A DNA stretch of 64,000 nucleotides from Pseudomonadota bacterium (GTDB lineage: Bacteria > Desulfobacterota > Binatia > Binatales > Binataceae): positions 248,001 through 312,000 of the forward strand of contig JAJPHZ010000016.1 of NCBI GenBank assembly GCA_021325025.1. Direction: 5' to 3'. Within the stretch, counting starts at the first letter, position 1; each line of letters starts with the position of its first letter. Below are positions 43,535 through 52,034 of the stretch, one piece after another. The notes beneath the pieces were generated by a model, which had not been told where the DNA came from, did not search any database, and saw nothing but the letters and a program-made list of their open reading frames with translations. Made by a program: the position numbers and the translations under genes.

Positions 43535-44829
43535 GCGGCGACATCCTGCGGATTGCGCAAAACCAGGCAGCTATTGGAGCCGCCGAATCCGAATGAATTG
43601 GAGATGGCAAGGCCAACCCGGCTTCGGCAGGCCACTTCGCGAACGAAATTGAGGTCGCATTGGGGATCGGGGTCGTCGAGGTTGGCGCTGATCGGCAGCG
43701 TCGAATGGTGGATTACCAGCGCGCAAATCGCCGCCTCCACGGCGCCCGCACCGGCAATCAGATGGCCCATCAAGCTTTTGGTCGAACTGACTTTCACCTG
43801 CCGTGCATGCGCGCCGAACACCGCCTTGATCGCCGCACATTCGCTGCGGTCGTTCATGACCGTCGAGGTGCCATGGGCGTTGATGTAGCCGACTTCGTGC
43901 GGCTGCGCTCCGGCATCCTGCAGCGCGGCGCGCATCGCCTGGATTGGACCGTCGCCCGACGGATGGGAATCGGTAATGCGGTAGCTGCTGAGCGAATTGC
44001 CGTCGCCGGCCAGCTCGGCGTAGATGCGCGCGCCGCGCCGGCGCGCCGCCTGCCATTCCTCCAGCACCATGAACCCGGCGCCCTCGCCCAGCACAAAACC
44101 ATTGCGCGTGCGATCGAAGGGACGGCTGGCGCGGGTGGGCCGTTCGTTATCGGTGGACAACGCGCCGAGCAGGCTGAAGGCGGCCAGCCCGACGGGATTG
44201 ATCATCGAGTCGAAGCCGCCGGTCAAAACAAAGTCGACGCTGGCGCGCCGAATCAGACGCATCGCCAGTCCGATCGCCTGGCCGCCCGACGCGCAGGCAG
44301 TATGGACCGAACCCGCGTAGCCGCGGATACCGAAGCGTTGTACCAGCAGCGCCAGTCCGGCGTTGGCCTGATTGCGCGCATAAGCGATCGGATCGGGGGT
44401 CGGCGCGCTGGGCGCGAACAGCAGACGCGATGCGAGTTCGCCGCCGGGCGCGAAGCGGCGCTGAAATTGCGCCAGTTCCTCGTACGCCACGCCCATCATC
44501 CCGCTGCCCGCAACGCAGCCCCAACGCTGCGCCGTCTGCGGCTGGGGGCCGACGCCCGCGTCTTGGATGGCTTCCTGCGCCGCCGCCAATGCGAAAAGGG
44601 CGTGGCGGGTCGCGAACTTGAGCAGTTTGCGATGGCGGTCGTGAACGGGCGCAGCGAAATCTTTTACCTCGGCGGCGATCCGGACCGGGTAGCCGCCGGC
44701 GTCAAAGGCGCCGATCGGAGCGATGCCGCTGCGGCCCGCGAGCAGCGCGTGCCAGGTCGTGGCGGTGCTGTTGCCCAGCGGTGTCACCAGGCCCAGGCCG
44801 GTAATTGCCACGCGCCGGCGTACTGGCAT
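43531..44829 (-). CDS. beta-ketoacyl-ACP synthase (FabF type), catalytically complete
   Basis: A 432-residue condensing enzyme. It has the start RRVAITGLGLVTPLGNS, nucleophile Cys179 in VHTACASGGQAIGLAMRLI, His in GYINAHGTSTVMNDRSECAA, and Lys/His in VKVSSTKSLMGHLIAGAGAV, with the Gly-rich C-terminal ISNSFGFGGSNSCLVL. The start at 44829 (MPVRRR) is two bases after the ACP stop; the frame is open further upstream, with a GTG two codons earlier. With the ACP, two reductases and the KS-like partner next to it, this forms a dedicated type II elongation set. Rhizobial lipid A clusters also carry two fabF genes in tandem. Confidence 0.93.
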   Translation of the reverse strand: MPVRRRVAITGLGLVTPLGNSTATTWHALLAGRSGIAPIGAFDAGGYPVRIAAEVKDFAAPVHDRHRKLLKFATRHALFALAAAQEAIQDAGVGPQPQTAQRWGCVAGSGMMGVAYEELAQFQRRFAPGGELASRLLFAPSAPTPDPIAYARNQANAGLALLVQRFGIRGYAGSVHTACASGGQAIGLAMRLIRRASVDFVLTGGFDSMINPVGLAAFSLLGALSTDNERPTRASRPFDRTRNGFVLGEGAGFMVLEEWQAARRRGARIYAELAGDGNSLSSYRITDSHPSGDGPIQAMRAALQDAGAQPHEVGYINAHGTSTVMNDRSECAAIKAVFGAHARQVKVSSTKSLMGHLIAGAGAVEAAICALVIHHSTLPISANLDDPDPQCDLNFVREVACRSRVGLAISNSFGFGGSNSCLVLRNPQDVAA

Positions 44830-44831
44830 CG

Positions 44832-45257
44832 TCACGCGCCGCCCGCGCGCATGGCGCGGATTACCATCTTGCACATCGTTTCCACCGTAAACAGGGTCGG
44901 CACATCGGCAAGATTCATGTGCGGCCGGAAGCTTTGCGCCGGCACCTCGCTCAAGTACTCGCGCAGCCGCGCCAGCCCCGCCTCGGTCAGCACGCCGGCG
45001 GTTTCGAATTGCGCCTGGGGCAGGTCGCCGCGCGCGTCCTCGACGATGCGTCCGCGCGGAATCTGAATTTTGAATTCACGCTCCAGTCTGAATACCATGT
45101 CGAGCAGGTCGATCGACTCCGCCTCCAAATCCGCAAACAGGCGGCTACTGAGGCGGACTTCCGCGGGGTCGCGCGCCAGCGCCTCGGCGATCACTCTGGC
45201 CACCTGCGGATAGACGGCTTGGATTTCCTCTTTGCTGATCGCAACCGGCATACTCAC
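44832..45257 (-). CDS. acyl carrier protein with C-terminal extension
   Basis: A 141-residue ACP-like protein. The phosphopantetheine site is Ser48 in DLEAESIDLLDMVFRLE, with the usual helix II that follows. The extra 60 residues after the ACP core (FETAGVLTEAGLARLREYLS, later VPTLFTVETMCKMVIRAM) are not in AcpP. They may be a docking extension for partners of this pathway. Its start overlaps the ketoreductase stop (ATGA). It lies in a lipid A operon next to a fused AcpS-acyltransferase, so it probably carries the special acyl chain, as AcpXL does in rhizobia. The homology to AcpXL is not established here. Confidence 0.9.
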   Translation of the reverse strand: MSMPVAISKEEIQAVYPQVARVIAEALARDPAEVRLSSRLFADLEAESIDLLDMVFRLEREFKIQIPRGRIVEDARGDLPQAQFETAGVLTEAGLARLREYLSEVPAQSFRPHMNLADVPTLFTVETMCKMVIRAMRAGGA

Positions 45258-46030
45258 TCCATCTTGAAGCCGCCGTCCACGTAAATGATTTGACCGGTGA
45301 TGTAATCGGCAAAGCGCGAGGCCAAAAACACCACCGCGTAAGCAACCTCGATGGGCTGTCCGTAGCGGCGCAACAGGATTCGCGCCAGCGCCTGCTCGCC
45401 CGCGGCGTCGCGGATAGGCTTTGACATCGTGGTTTCGATCAGGCCCGGCGCCACCGCGTTGACGGTGATTTTGCGCGGCGCCAACTCCACCGCCAGCGCT
45501 TTGGTAAAAGCGTTGACCGCACCCTTGCTGGCGGCATAATTGGTCTGCCCGCGCCCCGCCATCTCGGCCGCCACCGAACTGATATTGACGATTTTTCCCG
45601 AGCGCTGCGTAATCATGTGCGGAACCACGGCGCGCGTAATATTGAACACGCCGGTCACGTTGGTTTCCAGCACCGCGCCGACGTCAGCGGGCTCCAGCCA
45701 CGGCAACAGATTGTCGCGGATGACAGCGCTGTTGTTGACCAGCACGTCGATACGGCCATGGCGCGCAACGGTGCGCTCCACTACCGCCGCGCAAGCGGCG
45801 GGGTCGCGCACGTCGGCCTGTTCGCCAAATGCGCTTTGCCCGCAGGCCTGGATTTGCGCCGCGACTTCGTCGGCTGCGGCGCGATCGGCGCGATACAGAA
45901 ACGTCACCGCCGCCCCCTCGGCGGCAAAGGCCTGGACAATCGCGCGGCCGATGCCGCGGCTACCGCCGGTTACTATCACCGATTTGCCGGACAGGCCCGA
46001 ATCGCCAAGCATACTGCGCCGCTCATCCAC
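45254..46030 (-). CDS. 3-oxoacyl-ACP reductase (FabG-like SDR)
   Basis: A 258-residue short-chain dehydrogenase. It has the nucleotide motif VIVTGGSRGIGRAIVQAF, VLVNNSAVIRDN, catalytic Ser in KIVNISSVAAEMAG, Tyr/Lys in TNYAASKGAVNAFTKAL and C-terminal ITGQIIYVDGGFKME. NADPH preference is suggested by the SRG basic residue in the Gly-rich loop. Its start overlaps the preceding enoyl-reductase gene by eight bases and its stop overlaps the ACP start. Its role is reduction of the beta-ketoacyl-ACP made by the neighbouring KS pair. No FabZ/FabA-type dehydratase is seen in the operon, so one would have to come from general fatty-acid synthesis. Confidence 0.92.
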   Translation of the reverse strand: MDERRSMLGDSGLSGKSVIVTGGSRGIGRAIVQAFAAEGAAVTFLYRADRAAADEVAAQIQACGQSAFGEQADVRDPAACAAVVERTVARHGRIDVLVNNSAVIRDNLLPWLEPADVGAVLETNVTGVFNITRAVVPHMITQRSGKIVNISSVAAEMAGRGQTNYAASKGAVNAFTKALAVELAPRKITVNAVAPGLIETTMSKPIRDAAGEQALARILLRRYGQPIEVAYAVVFLASRFADYITGQIIYVDGGFKME

Positions 46031-46796
46031 TGATCGAAAATCCGCCGTCGACCACCAGGATATGGCCGGTGATCATCGCGGCTTCGGGCAGACATAGCAG
46101 AAAAACCGCATCCGCCACATGGCCGGGCAAAAGCGCCGGGCCCAGCGCGGCCCGTTCGGCGAACTCGCGCAGCATGCGCTCGCGCGCCGCAAACGCCTTG
46201 AGCGCGTCGGTGTCCACCACCGCGGCGCTGACCGCGTTGACGCGGATGCCACGCGTGCGGCCCAACTCCATCGCCAGGCTGCGCACCAGGGCTTCCAGGG
46301 CGGCCTTGGAGGCGCCGATAAAGCCGTAATCGGGCAGCGCAAAGCGCGCGCCGAGGCTGGAGACCGCGATGATACGGCCGTCGTTGCCCATCAGCGGCGC
46401 GGCGTGCTGGGCTAGCAGGTTGAGCGCCAGAGCGTTGGTCTCCATGCACCAGCGCCAATGCTTGAGCGTCATGTCCAGGGTGGGCTTGAGCACTCCGCTG
46501 GCGGCATTGCTGACCACGATGTCAAGACGGTTGAAGCAGGCGGAAAACTCGCCAAACAGTTCACCGACGCTTTGCGGATTGCCGACGTTGGCCGCGATTG
46601 GCACCGCGCGGCGCCCAAGCGCGGCGAGTTCGTCGCACAGCGCGCGCGCCTGGCCGTGAGCGTTGAAGTATACCGCCGCCACCTCGCAGCCGGCGGCGGC
46701 CAGCTTCAGTGTAATCGCGCGGCCGATGCCGCGCGAAGCTCCGGTGACCAGCGCTACTTTGCCGGCCAACGGCGATGGTTCGGCGCTTTGCGGCAC
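46023..46796 (-). CDS. SDR protein, enoyl-ACP reductase of the FabL type likely
   Basis: A 257-residue SDR. It has VALVTGASRGIGRAITLKLA and the RIIAVSSLGARFALPDYGFI segment. The spacing of Tyr and Lys is Y-x6-K (DYGFIGASKAALEALVRSLA), as in FabL and FabI, rather than Y-x3-K. It also has the FabL-like NAVSAAVVDTDALKAF segment and ITGHILVVDGGFS. It therefore most likely performs the last, enoyl, reduction step of acyl elongation. It is the first of the fatty-acid genes in the operon, 36 bases after lpxB. The alternative is an ordinary SDR of unknown substrate. Confidence 0.82.
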   Translation of the reverse strand: MPQSAEPSPLAGKVALVTGASRGIGRAITLKLAAAGCEVAAVYFNAHGQARALCDELAALGRRAVPIAANVGNPQSVGELFGEFSACFNRLDIVVSNAASGVLKPTLDMTLKHWRWCMETNALALNLLAQHAAPLMGNDGRIIAVSSLGARFALPDYGFIGASKAALEALVRSLAMELGRTRGIRVNAVSAAVVDTDALKAFAARERMLREFAERAALGPALLPGHVADAVFLLCLPEAAMITGHILVVDGGFSISG

Positions 46797-46832
46797 GTCG
46801 CGCTCCCAGGTTGCATCCGCAGCCGCGCGGCG

Positions 46833-48041
46833 CTACGACGCTGCCCAGCCGGCCGAGCGCGCCCGCGCCGGCGATTCCTCGACGTCACGCCCCAGCAGCT
46901 CCATCACCGCGCACGCCGCCCGCCGCATCACGCCGGTGGGCCCCAGCACGTCGGGCAGATGCGCCAGGCGGGCCTGGATGTGACGGCGGCGGGTTTCATT
47001 GGTGAGCAGCGACCAGACTTCGTCGGCCAGATGGAGCTCATCGACGTCCTTTTGGAAGAACTCCGGCTGCACCGCCTCATCGAGCAGGATGTTGACCATC
47101 CCGATAAATCGCACCCGCATCAGGCGGCGTCCGACCCGATAGTAAAGCGGACGGCAGCGGTAGGCGATCACCGAAGGAATGCCGAGCAGGCCCACTTCCA
47201 GCGTGGCGGTTCCCGAGCATTGCAGCACCACCCGGGCGCGGCTGAGCACCGCGTAGGAGTCGGGATTGTAGATGACGGCGTTGCGCAGGCCGCTGTGACG
47301 CAGCGCGCTTTCCAGCGGCGCGCGCAACTCCTCGCCGGCCAGCGGGATGGCGAACTGAAGGGCGGGGTTGCGAAGGGTCAGCAGGCGCGCCGCACCCAGC
47401 ATCGGCCCGCACAGGTCGCGGATTTCCTGGATCCTGCTGCCCGGCATCAGCGCGACCAGCGGGCGGGCGGGGTCCAATCCCAGCCGGTGCATGGCCGCGG
47501 CGGGATCGTCAATGACACGCACCGCGTCGCGCAGCGGATGGCCCACCCACAGGCTGTCGGCGCCCGCCTCCTTGTAGATTTCCGCTTCTTCCCGAAAAGC
47601 GGACAATACCCGGGTCGACAGCGGTACAACCAGCGGCAAGCGCCATCGCCCCCACAGCCACACCTGGGGCGGAAAGAAGAACACCACCGGGACCCCGCGC
47701 GCGCGCAGCGAGCGCGCCAACATTAAATTGAGGGTTTCGGCGTCGATTAAAATCGCCAGGTCAGGCCGCACACGGTCAAACAGCGCGCGCGCCGCACGCC
47801 ATACGTGCAGCACCGAGCGGATTGCCCGCACCGAATCGGGCGGACCGATGGTCGACACCGCGGTGCTGCTAACCGCAACCTCAACCCCGCTGCGCGCCAT
47901 CGCCGGTCCTCCCGCCCCGAGGAGCCGAATCGCCGGGTCCAGGTCGAGCAGGGCGCGCGCCAGGCGTCCTCCGTTTTGGTCGCCGGACACGTCGCCCGCG
48001 ACCATGCAAATCGTCAGCGGTTTTCGATCGGGCTTACGCAT
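46833..48041 (-). CDS. lpxB: lipid-A-disaccharide synthase (divergent)
   Basis: A 402-residue GT19 family protein that joins UDP-diacylglucosamine and lipid X. The start at 48041 (MRKPDRKPLTICMVAGDVSG) overlaps waaA by eight bases. Family blocks are seen: SGDQNGGRLARALLDL, VVFFFPPQVWLWGRW, SLWVGHPLRDAV, LVALMPGSRIQEI, and VVLQCSGTATLEVGLLGIPS, followed by VIAYR. Two sites differ from E. coli LpxB: GEASGD reads GDVSGD and the IDAPDFN segment reads IDAETLN. Activity with altered acyl chains or donors is possible. It is the second gene of the leftward lipid A operon. lpxA, lpxC, lpxD and lpxK are not in the window. Confidence 0.88.
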   Translation of the reverse strand: MRKPDRKPLTICMVAGDVSGDQNGGRLARALLDLDPAIRLLGAGGPAMARSGVEVAVSSTAVSTIGPPDSVRAIRSVLHVWRAARALFDRVRPDLAILIDAETLNLMLARSLRARGVPVVFFFPPQVWLWGRWRLPLVVPLSTRVLSAFREEAEIYKEAGADSLWVGHPLRDAVRVIDDPAAAMHRLGLDPARPLVALMPGSRIQEIRDLCGPMLGAARLLTLRNPALQFAIPLAGEELRAPLESALRHSGLRNAVIYNPDSYAVLSRARVVLQCSGTATLEVGLLGIPSVIAYRCRPLYYRVGRRLMRVRFIGMVNILLDEAVQPEFFQKDVDELHLADEVWSLLTNETRRRHIQARLAHLPDVLGPTGVMRRAACAVMELLGRDVEESPARARSAGWAAS

Positions 48042-49347
48042 GATCCGCCGTGAGGAAAGGACCGAGTTCATCGAGATAACGCCGTGTAACCGCCGCGGCA
48101 TCGGGAAGCGTCCGCCGCTGCAGCGCAAGCACGCTGTTGCGCAGGCCTTCATCTTGAAGCCAACTCCGCAGCCGCGCCGCCAGTTGCTCTGGGCTGGATA
48201 CCACAGCTTCGGGCGTAACCGCCATCAGTCTGCGCGCCTCATGTTCAAAATGGGCAAAATGTGCGCCGAAAAGTACCGGAACGCCGCTGTGGAGCGCTTC
48301 AAACGGATTGTGCCCCCCAAATTTTCCGAACCCGCCGCCGATCACGGCCAAAGTCGCTATCGCATAAAAATTCCGCAATTCGCCCATCGTGTCCAGTACC
48401 AACACGCCGCGCCAGCCTTGACCCGGCGGCAGGCGACTGCGCAACACCGCCGCCAGACCGCGCGCGGACGCCTGGCGCAAGGCCACCGATGCGTCGCGCC
48501 TATGGCGTGGCGCCACGACAAAACGCACCTGCTGAGTGCGCACGGCAGCGATCGCGTCGAAGACCAGCGGCAGTTCGGCATTGTGCACACTGCCAAAGAC
48601 CACCAGCGGCTGAGCTGGGGCGAGGCCCAGTGCATCGCGTAGAACGGACGCGCCGTTTTGCGCAATTTCCGGCAGCGCTTTCAGGTTGCCCGCCGCCACG
48701 CAGCGCTGCGCATCCGCACCCAGAGTAATGAACCGCGCGCGCTCGGTTTCGTTCTGGGCCAGGATCCGACTCAAGCGCCGAATCGTGGGCGCGATCAGGC
48801 TGCGAATTGCGCGATAGCGCGGCATATCGCCGGGATAAATCCGCGCGCTCAGCGCAAGTACCGGCCGCCCGCGGCGATGGGCCTCGAAAACCAGCCGGGG
48901 CCAAAGCTCGGTTTCGATCAGAAACAGCGCCGCGGGCTGCCAGAGGTCGAACGCCCGCCTTATCCATCGGGGCACGTCCCATGGAACCAGGGCAGCGAAG
49001 GTGTCGGGCGCAGCCACGCGCAAGACGTAGTCAACGCCGGCGCGATTGGCGGCGGTCAGGACGGCCGGGAAGCGGTAGCCGTGCTGACGCAGCACCGCGA
49101 TCAGGCGCAGGGCGGCTGCCATCTCCCCCGCCGACGCGCCGTGCAGCCAAATCGCGCCACGACCGGCGGCCGGCAAGCGGCCGGTGCGTGCTCGCAACTC
49201 CGCGGCCGACGCGCCGCCCGCATAAGCCACAGCCAAGGCCGGTGCGAAGGCCCCGCGCGACAGCGCCGCGTAAAGTCTTTCCCAGGCTGACAGCCCGATG
49301 AATTCTGTGTTGCGTCCGGACATGAAGAGCCGGCTTTCCGTTGCCAT
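48034..49347 (-). CDS. waaA: 3-deoxy-D-manno-octulosonic-acid transferase
   Basis: A 437-residue GT30 protein that transfers Kdo to lipid A precursor at the inner membrane. It has a basic amphipathic N-terminus, the catalytic base segment IWLHGASAGEMAAALRLIAV, the ETELWPRLVFEAHRRGRPVL block with the Glu-Leu-Trp-Pro motif, VVFGSVHNAELPLVFDAIAA, and GGGFGKFGGHNPFEALHSGV for the CMP-Kdo site. It is the first gene of the long leftward operon. The 244 bases between its start and the hydrolase gene on the other strand are the likely promoter region. An internal ATG eight codons in is an alternative start. Confidence 0.92.
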   Translation of the reverse strand: MATESRLFMSGRNTEFIGLSAWERLYAALSRGAFAPALAVAYAGGASAAELRARTGRLPAAGRGAIWLHGASAGEMAAALRLIAVLRQHGYRFPAVLTAANRAGVDYVLRVAAPDTFAALVPWDVPRWIRRAFDLWQPAALFLIETELWPRLVFEAHRRGRPVLALSARIYPGDMPRYRAIRSLIAPTIRRLSRILAQNETERARFITLGADAQRCVAAGNLKALPEIAQNGASVLRDALGLAPAQPLVVFGSVHNAELPLVFDAIAAVRTQQVRFVVAPRHRRDASVALRQASARGLAAVLRSRLPPGQGWRGVLVLDTMGELRNFYAIATLAVIGGGFGKFGGHNPFEALHSGVPVLFGAHFAHFEHEARRLMAVTPEAVVSSPEQLAARLRSWLQDEGLRNSVLALQRRTLPDAAAVTRRYLDELGPFLTADHA

Positions 49348-49591
49348 CGCGGTACGGATCGCGATGCTCGCCTCATGAGCGAAAATCCGGTCCGTTAGGC
49401 ATCATACGGGATACCGCTGGACGAGATAAAGCAAGTACATTGCCCGGATCGATCCGCAGCGTGGAGCCGGATTTGCGAGGCGCAAGAGTTTCCCAAGCGC
49501 GCGCCTAAAATGCTATGGGAACGATACGCAAACCGGACGCAGCCCGAGCAATTGTAAAAGACACGCTACTGGGCAGGGAGAATTAGAGCCG

Positions 49592-50383
49592 ATGGCGCAG
49601 AACTCGCAGGAATGGCAGGAAGAAACGCTCCGCGTCGATCAAACCGACCTCGTCATCGTCAAGGGTGGCACCGGCAGGCCGCTGCTGGTTTTGCACGATG
49701 AACTGGGGCACGCCGGATGGCTGAAGTGGCATTCGGCGCTGGCGCGCGAGCACACGCTGATGATTCCGCTCCATCCCGGCTTCGGCCGCACTGCCGCTCC
49801 GGAGTGGATTCGCACCATCCGCGACATGGCCGGACTGTACTCGATTATGCTTCGCCAGCAGAAACTGGCTCCGATCGACGTAATCGGGTTTTCGCTCGGT
49901 GGATGGGTCGCGGCTGAGATGGCGGCGTGCAATCCCGACCAGTTCCGCCGCATGATTCTGGTTGCGCCCAACGGCATCAAGCCCACCCAGGGCGAAATCC
50001 GCGATATTTTCCAAATGATGGCGCCCGATCAGTTGCGAAACAGCGTGCTGGATTACGAAAACACCGAAGAGTTTGCCAGCCTGTTCGGCGGTATCGGGCC
50101 CGAGCAATTCGAACTGTGGGAGGACGCCCGAGCGCAAACCGCGCGGCTGGCCTGGCAGCCTTATCTGCACAATCCCAGCCTGCCCCATCTACTTGAAGTG
50201 GTCGATACGCCGACCCTGCTGATCTGGGGCAAACAGGACAGCTTCGTGCCGCTCAATGCGGGCGAAATCTATCAGCGCTGCATTCGCGGCTCGCGCCTGG
50301 TGGTCTTCGACCAGTGTGGGCATCGGCCCGAAATCGAGAAGCGGGCCGACTTCCTTCGCGAAACGCAAAGTTTTCTCGCCTAG
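49592..50383 (+). CDS. alpha/beta hydrolase
   Basis: A 263-residue alpha/beta-fold hydrolase. The nucleophile Ser is in IDVIGFSLGGWVAAEMAACN, the acid Asp in LLIWGKQDSFVPL and the His in VVFDQCGHRPEIEKRADF. The early LLVLHDELGHAGW segment takes the place of the usual HG-x-Pro oxyanion motif. The ATG at 49592 has GGGAG upstream. It is followed 31 bases later by a luciferase-like oxidoreductase gene with its own strong ribosome site, so they form an operon. In such pairs the hydrolase may open an ester or lactone made by the monooxygenase. That link is an inference. Confidence 0.9.
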   Translation: MAQNSQEWQEETLRVDQTDLVIVKGGTGRPLLVLHDELGHAGWLKWHSALAREHTLMIPLHPGFGRTAAPEWIRTIRDMAGLYSIMLRQQKLAPIDVIGFSLGGWVAAEMAACNPDQFRRMILVAPNGIKPTQGEIRDIFQMMAPDQLRNSVLDYENTEEFASLFGGIGPEQFELWEDARAQTARLAWQPYLHNPSLPHLLEVVDTPTLLIWGKQDSFVPLNAGEIYQRCIRGSRLVVFDQCGHRPEIEKRADFLRETQSFLA

Positions 50384-50414
50384 CAGGTGGCAAGTCCTTT
50401 GGGAGGCAATGGTT

Positions 50415-51812
50415 ATGCATATCAGTTATTTTACTGAGCGCCCCTACCGTTACGTACCCAACGATCTGGTCATCCAGAACGGGTTTTTCGGCAACCCCAA
50501 CAAATACTTCGACCCCGTCAAGGGCGGACAATTGCTCAACGAGTACCTTGACGAGAAGCTGCTGGCCGAAGAGCTGGGCTTCGACGGCGTGATGCTCAAC
50601 GAGCACCACGACACCTCCTTTTGCATGGGCTCGGTGATGAATGTCGAGGCGGCGGTGCTGGCGCGCATCACCAAAAAGGTCAAGATCGCGCTGCTGGGCA
50701 ATCCGCTGCCGATCGTGGGCAATCCACTGCGGCTGGCCGAGGAACTGGCCATGATCGACATGATTTCCGGCGGGCGGCTGGTCAGCGGATGGGTGCGCGG
50801 GGGCGGCAGCGAGCAGTTCGCCAGCAACGCCAATCCCGCCTTCAATCGCGAATACTTCAACGAGGCGCATGAAGTGGTGGTCAAGGCCTGGACCGAACCC
50901 GGCCCGTTCCGTTACGAGGGCAAACACTTCCACTACCGCTTCATCGACCCCTGGGTGCTGCCGATTCAAAAGCCGCATCCGCCGATCTGGATTCCCGGCC
51001 TGCTCAGCCCCGAGACCGTGGAATGGTGCGCCGAGCATCGCTACCCCTACATCGCGCTGGCCACCTTCCTGCCGCCCACGGTCGACCTGTGGGATTTCTA
51101 TCGCGATGCGGCCGCCAAACAGGGCTACCAGGTCGGGACGGAGAATTTCGGCTATCTGCAAAAGGTCTATGTGGCTGAGAGCGAAGAGAAGGCGCACGAG
51201 ATCGCCAAGTACGACATGTTCGGCGGTGCCGGCATCGGCTATAGCCTGTTCGGCCAGCCGCAATGGATGTTTCCGCCCGGTTACAACTCCAAGCAGGCCA
51301 CGCGCAGGATCGCGCGGCAGTTCACGGCGCCCGACGCCACCCAGGGCAGCCCTTGGGCCAGCGCCGCCGCCGGACAGCGTTCCGCCCACGAGACGCGTCA
51401 GAATATCTCCGCCGCCCAGGTCGAGCATCGCTCCGGCATCTGGGGGCAGACGCGTGACAGCGTCGAATCGACGCGTGGTCAGATCTTCGGTTCGTTCCCG
51501 GAAGTGGAGAAACAGTTCCAGATTATCTGCGGTACGCCGCGCAGTGTCCTGCCCAAGATCCGCAAGGTGCTGGAATGCCTGCGTCCCGGGATTTTCTTCT
51601 TCTGGCAGAACGACGGCCCGATCAAGCGCGAAGACCGCATCTCTAATCTGAAGCTGCTGGGCACCGAAGTGGTGCCCGCCGTGCGCGAGATGGCCAAAGA
51701 ACTGGATCTCAAGTCGCCCTTCGAGGTCCAGCCCGGGTCGCGCCCGCTGCCACCCTCGGGCAAGCCCGAATCAGTCGGCTCCCTGCAGCCGCTGGCGGGT
51801 ATCTTCAACTAG
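50415..51812 (+). CDS. luciferase-like (LLM class) flavin-dependent oxidoreductase
   Basis: A 465-residue bacterial-luciferase-fold enzyme using FMN or F420. It has the EELGFDGVMLNEHHDTSFCM block with the conserved N-E-H-H segment, ALLGNPLPIVGNPLRLAEEL, DMISGGRLVSGWVRGGGSEQF and PPIWIPGLLSPETVEWCAEH. It is longer than typical members (about 330-380) because of an inserted polar stretch of about 80 residues (about 300-385, FTAPDATQGSPWASAAAGQR) before the last helices. The start at 50415 is set by GGGAGG eight bases upstream, closer than for the ATG at 50409. It forms a pair with the preceding alpha/beta hydrolase gene. The substrate is unknown. Confidence 0.9.
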   Translation: MHISYFTERPYRYVPNDLVIQNGFFGNPNKYFDPVKGGQLLNEYLDEKLLAEELGFDGVMLNEHHDTSFCMGSVMNVEAAVLARITKKVKIALLGNPLPIVGNPLRLAEELAMIDMISGGRLVSGWVRGGGSEQFASNANPAFNREYFNEAHEVVVKAWTEPGPFRYEGKHFHYRFIDPWVLPIQKPHPPIWIPGLLSPETVEWCAEHRYPYIALATFLPPTVDLWDFYRDAAAKQGYQVGTENFGYLQKVYVAESEEKAHEIAKYDMFGGAGIGYSLFGQPQWMFPPGYNSKQATRRIARQFTAPDATQGSPWASAAAGQRSAHETRQNISAAQVEHRSGIWGQTRDSVESTRGQIFGSFPEVEKQFQIICGTPRSVLPKIRKVLECLRPGIFFFWQNDGPIKREDRISNLKLLGTEVVPAVREMAKELDLKSPFEVQPGSRPLPPSGKPESVGSLQPLAGIFN

Positions 51813-51832
51813 CATCGCGGCCGCTGACGTCT

Positions 51833-51866
51833 CCCCGCTCCCACACGTTCGGATGAGGGAGCGGGG
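51833..51866 (+). terminator. candidate transcription terminator hairpin
   Basis: A perfect 10-bp stem, CCCCGCTCCC (51833-51842) and GGGAGCGGGG (51857-51866), with a 14-base loop, starting 21 bases after the luciferase-like gene stop. Only a short TT follows, so intrinsic termination is plausible but weak. Confidence 0.4.
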
Positions 51867-51897
51867 TTCGATCTTGATCTGCCAAACGACACAGCGG

Positions 51898-52013
51898 GTC
51901 GGGTGTCCTTGTCGGCCGTTGATGCGCGAGCATTTTGTTGCTGGTGCCGCCGAACCTCTTGCGCCGGCGCGAGCAACAAAATGCTCGTGGGTCATCGGCA
52001 GGTACGGACGCCT
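51898..52013. repeat. palindromic intergenic repeat element, two inverted about 50-bp arms
   Basis: The core is a perfect 16-bp inverted repeat: CGAGCATTTTGTTGCT at 51927-51942 and its complement at 51972-51987. Similarity extends outward on both sides to a GGNGTCC block near 51902 and its complement near 52006. A related single arm occurs at 14806-14856. This looks like a REP-type or small non-autonomous element between genes. No transposase or target duplication is seen. Confidence 0.55.
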
Positions 52014-52034
52014 GGCCCTCCAAGCCGTGCGTCG

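Noticed and set aside
46458..47726. 422-codon plus-strand frame across the lpxB region
   Set aside because: Antisense to lpxB and the enoyl-reductase gene; composition typical of a shadow frame.
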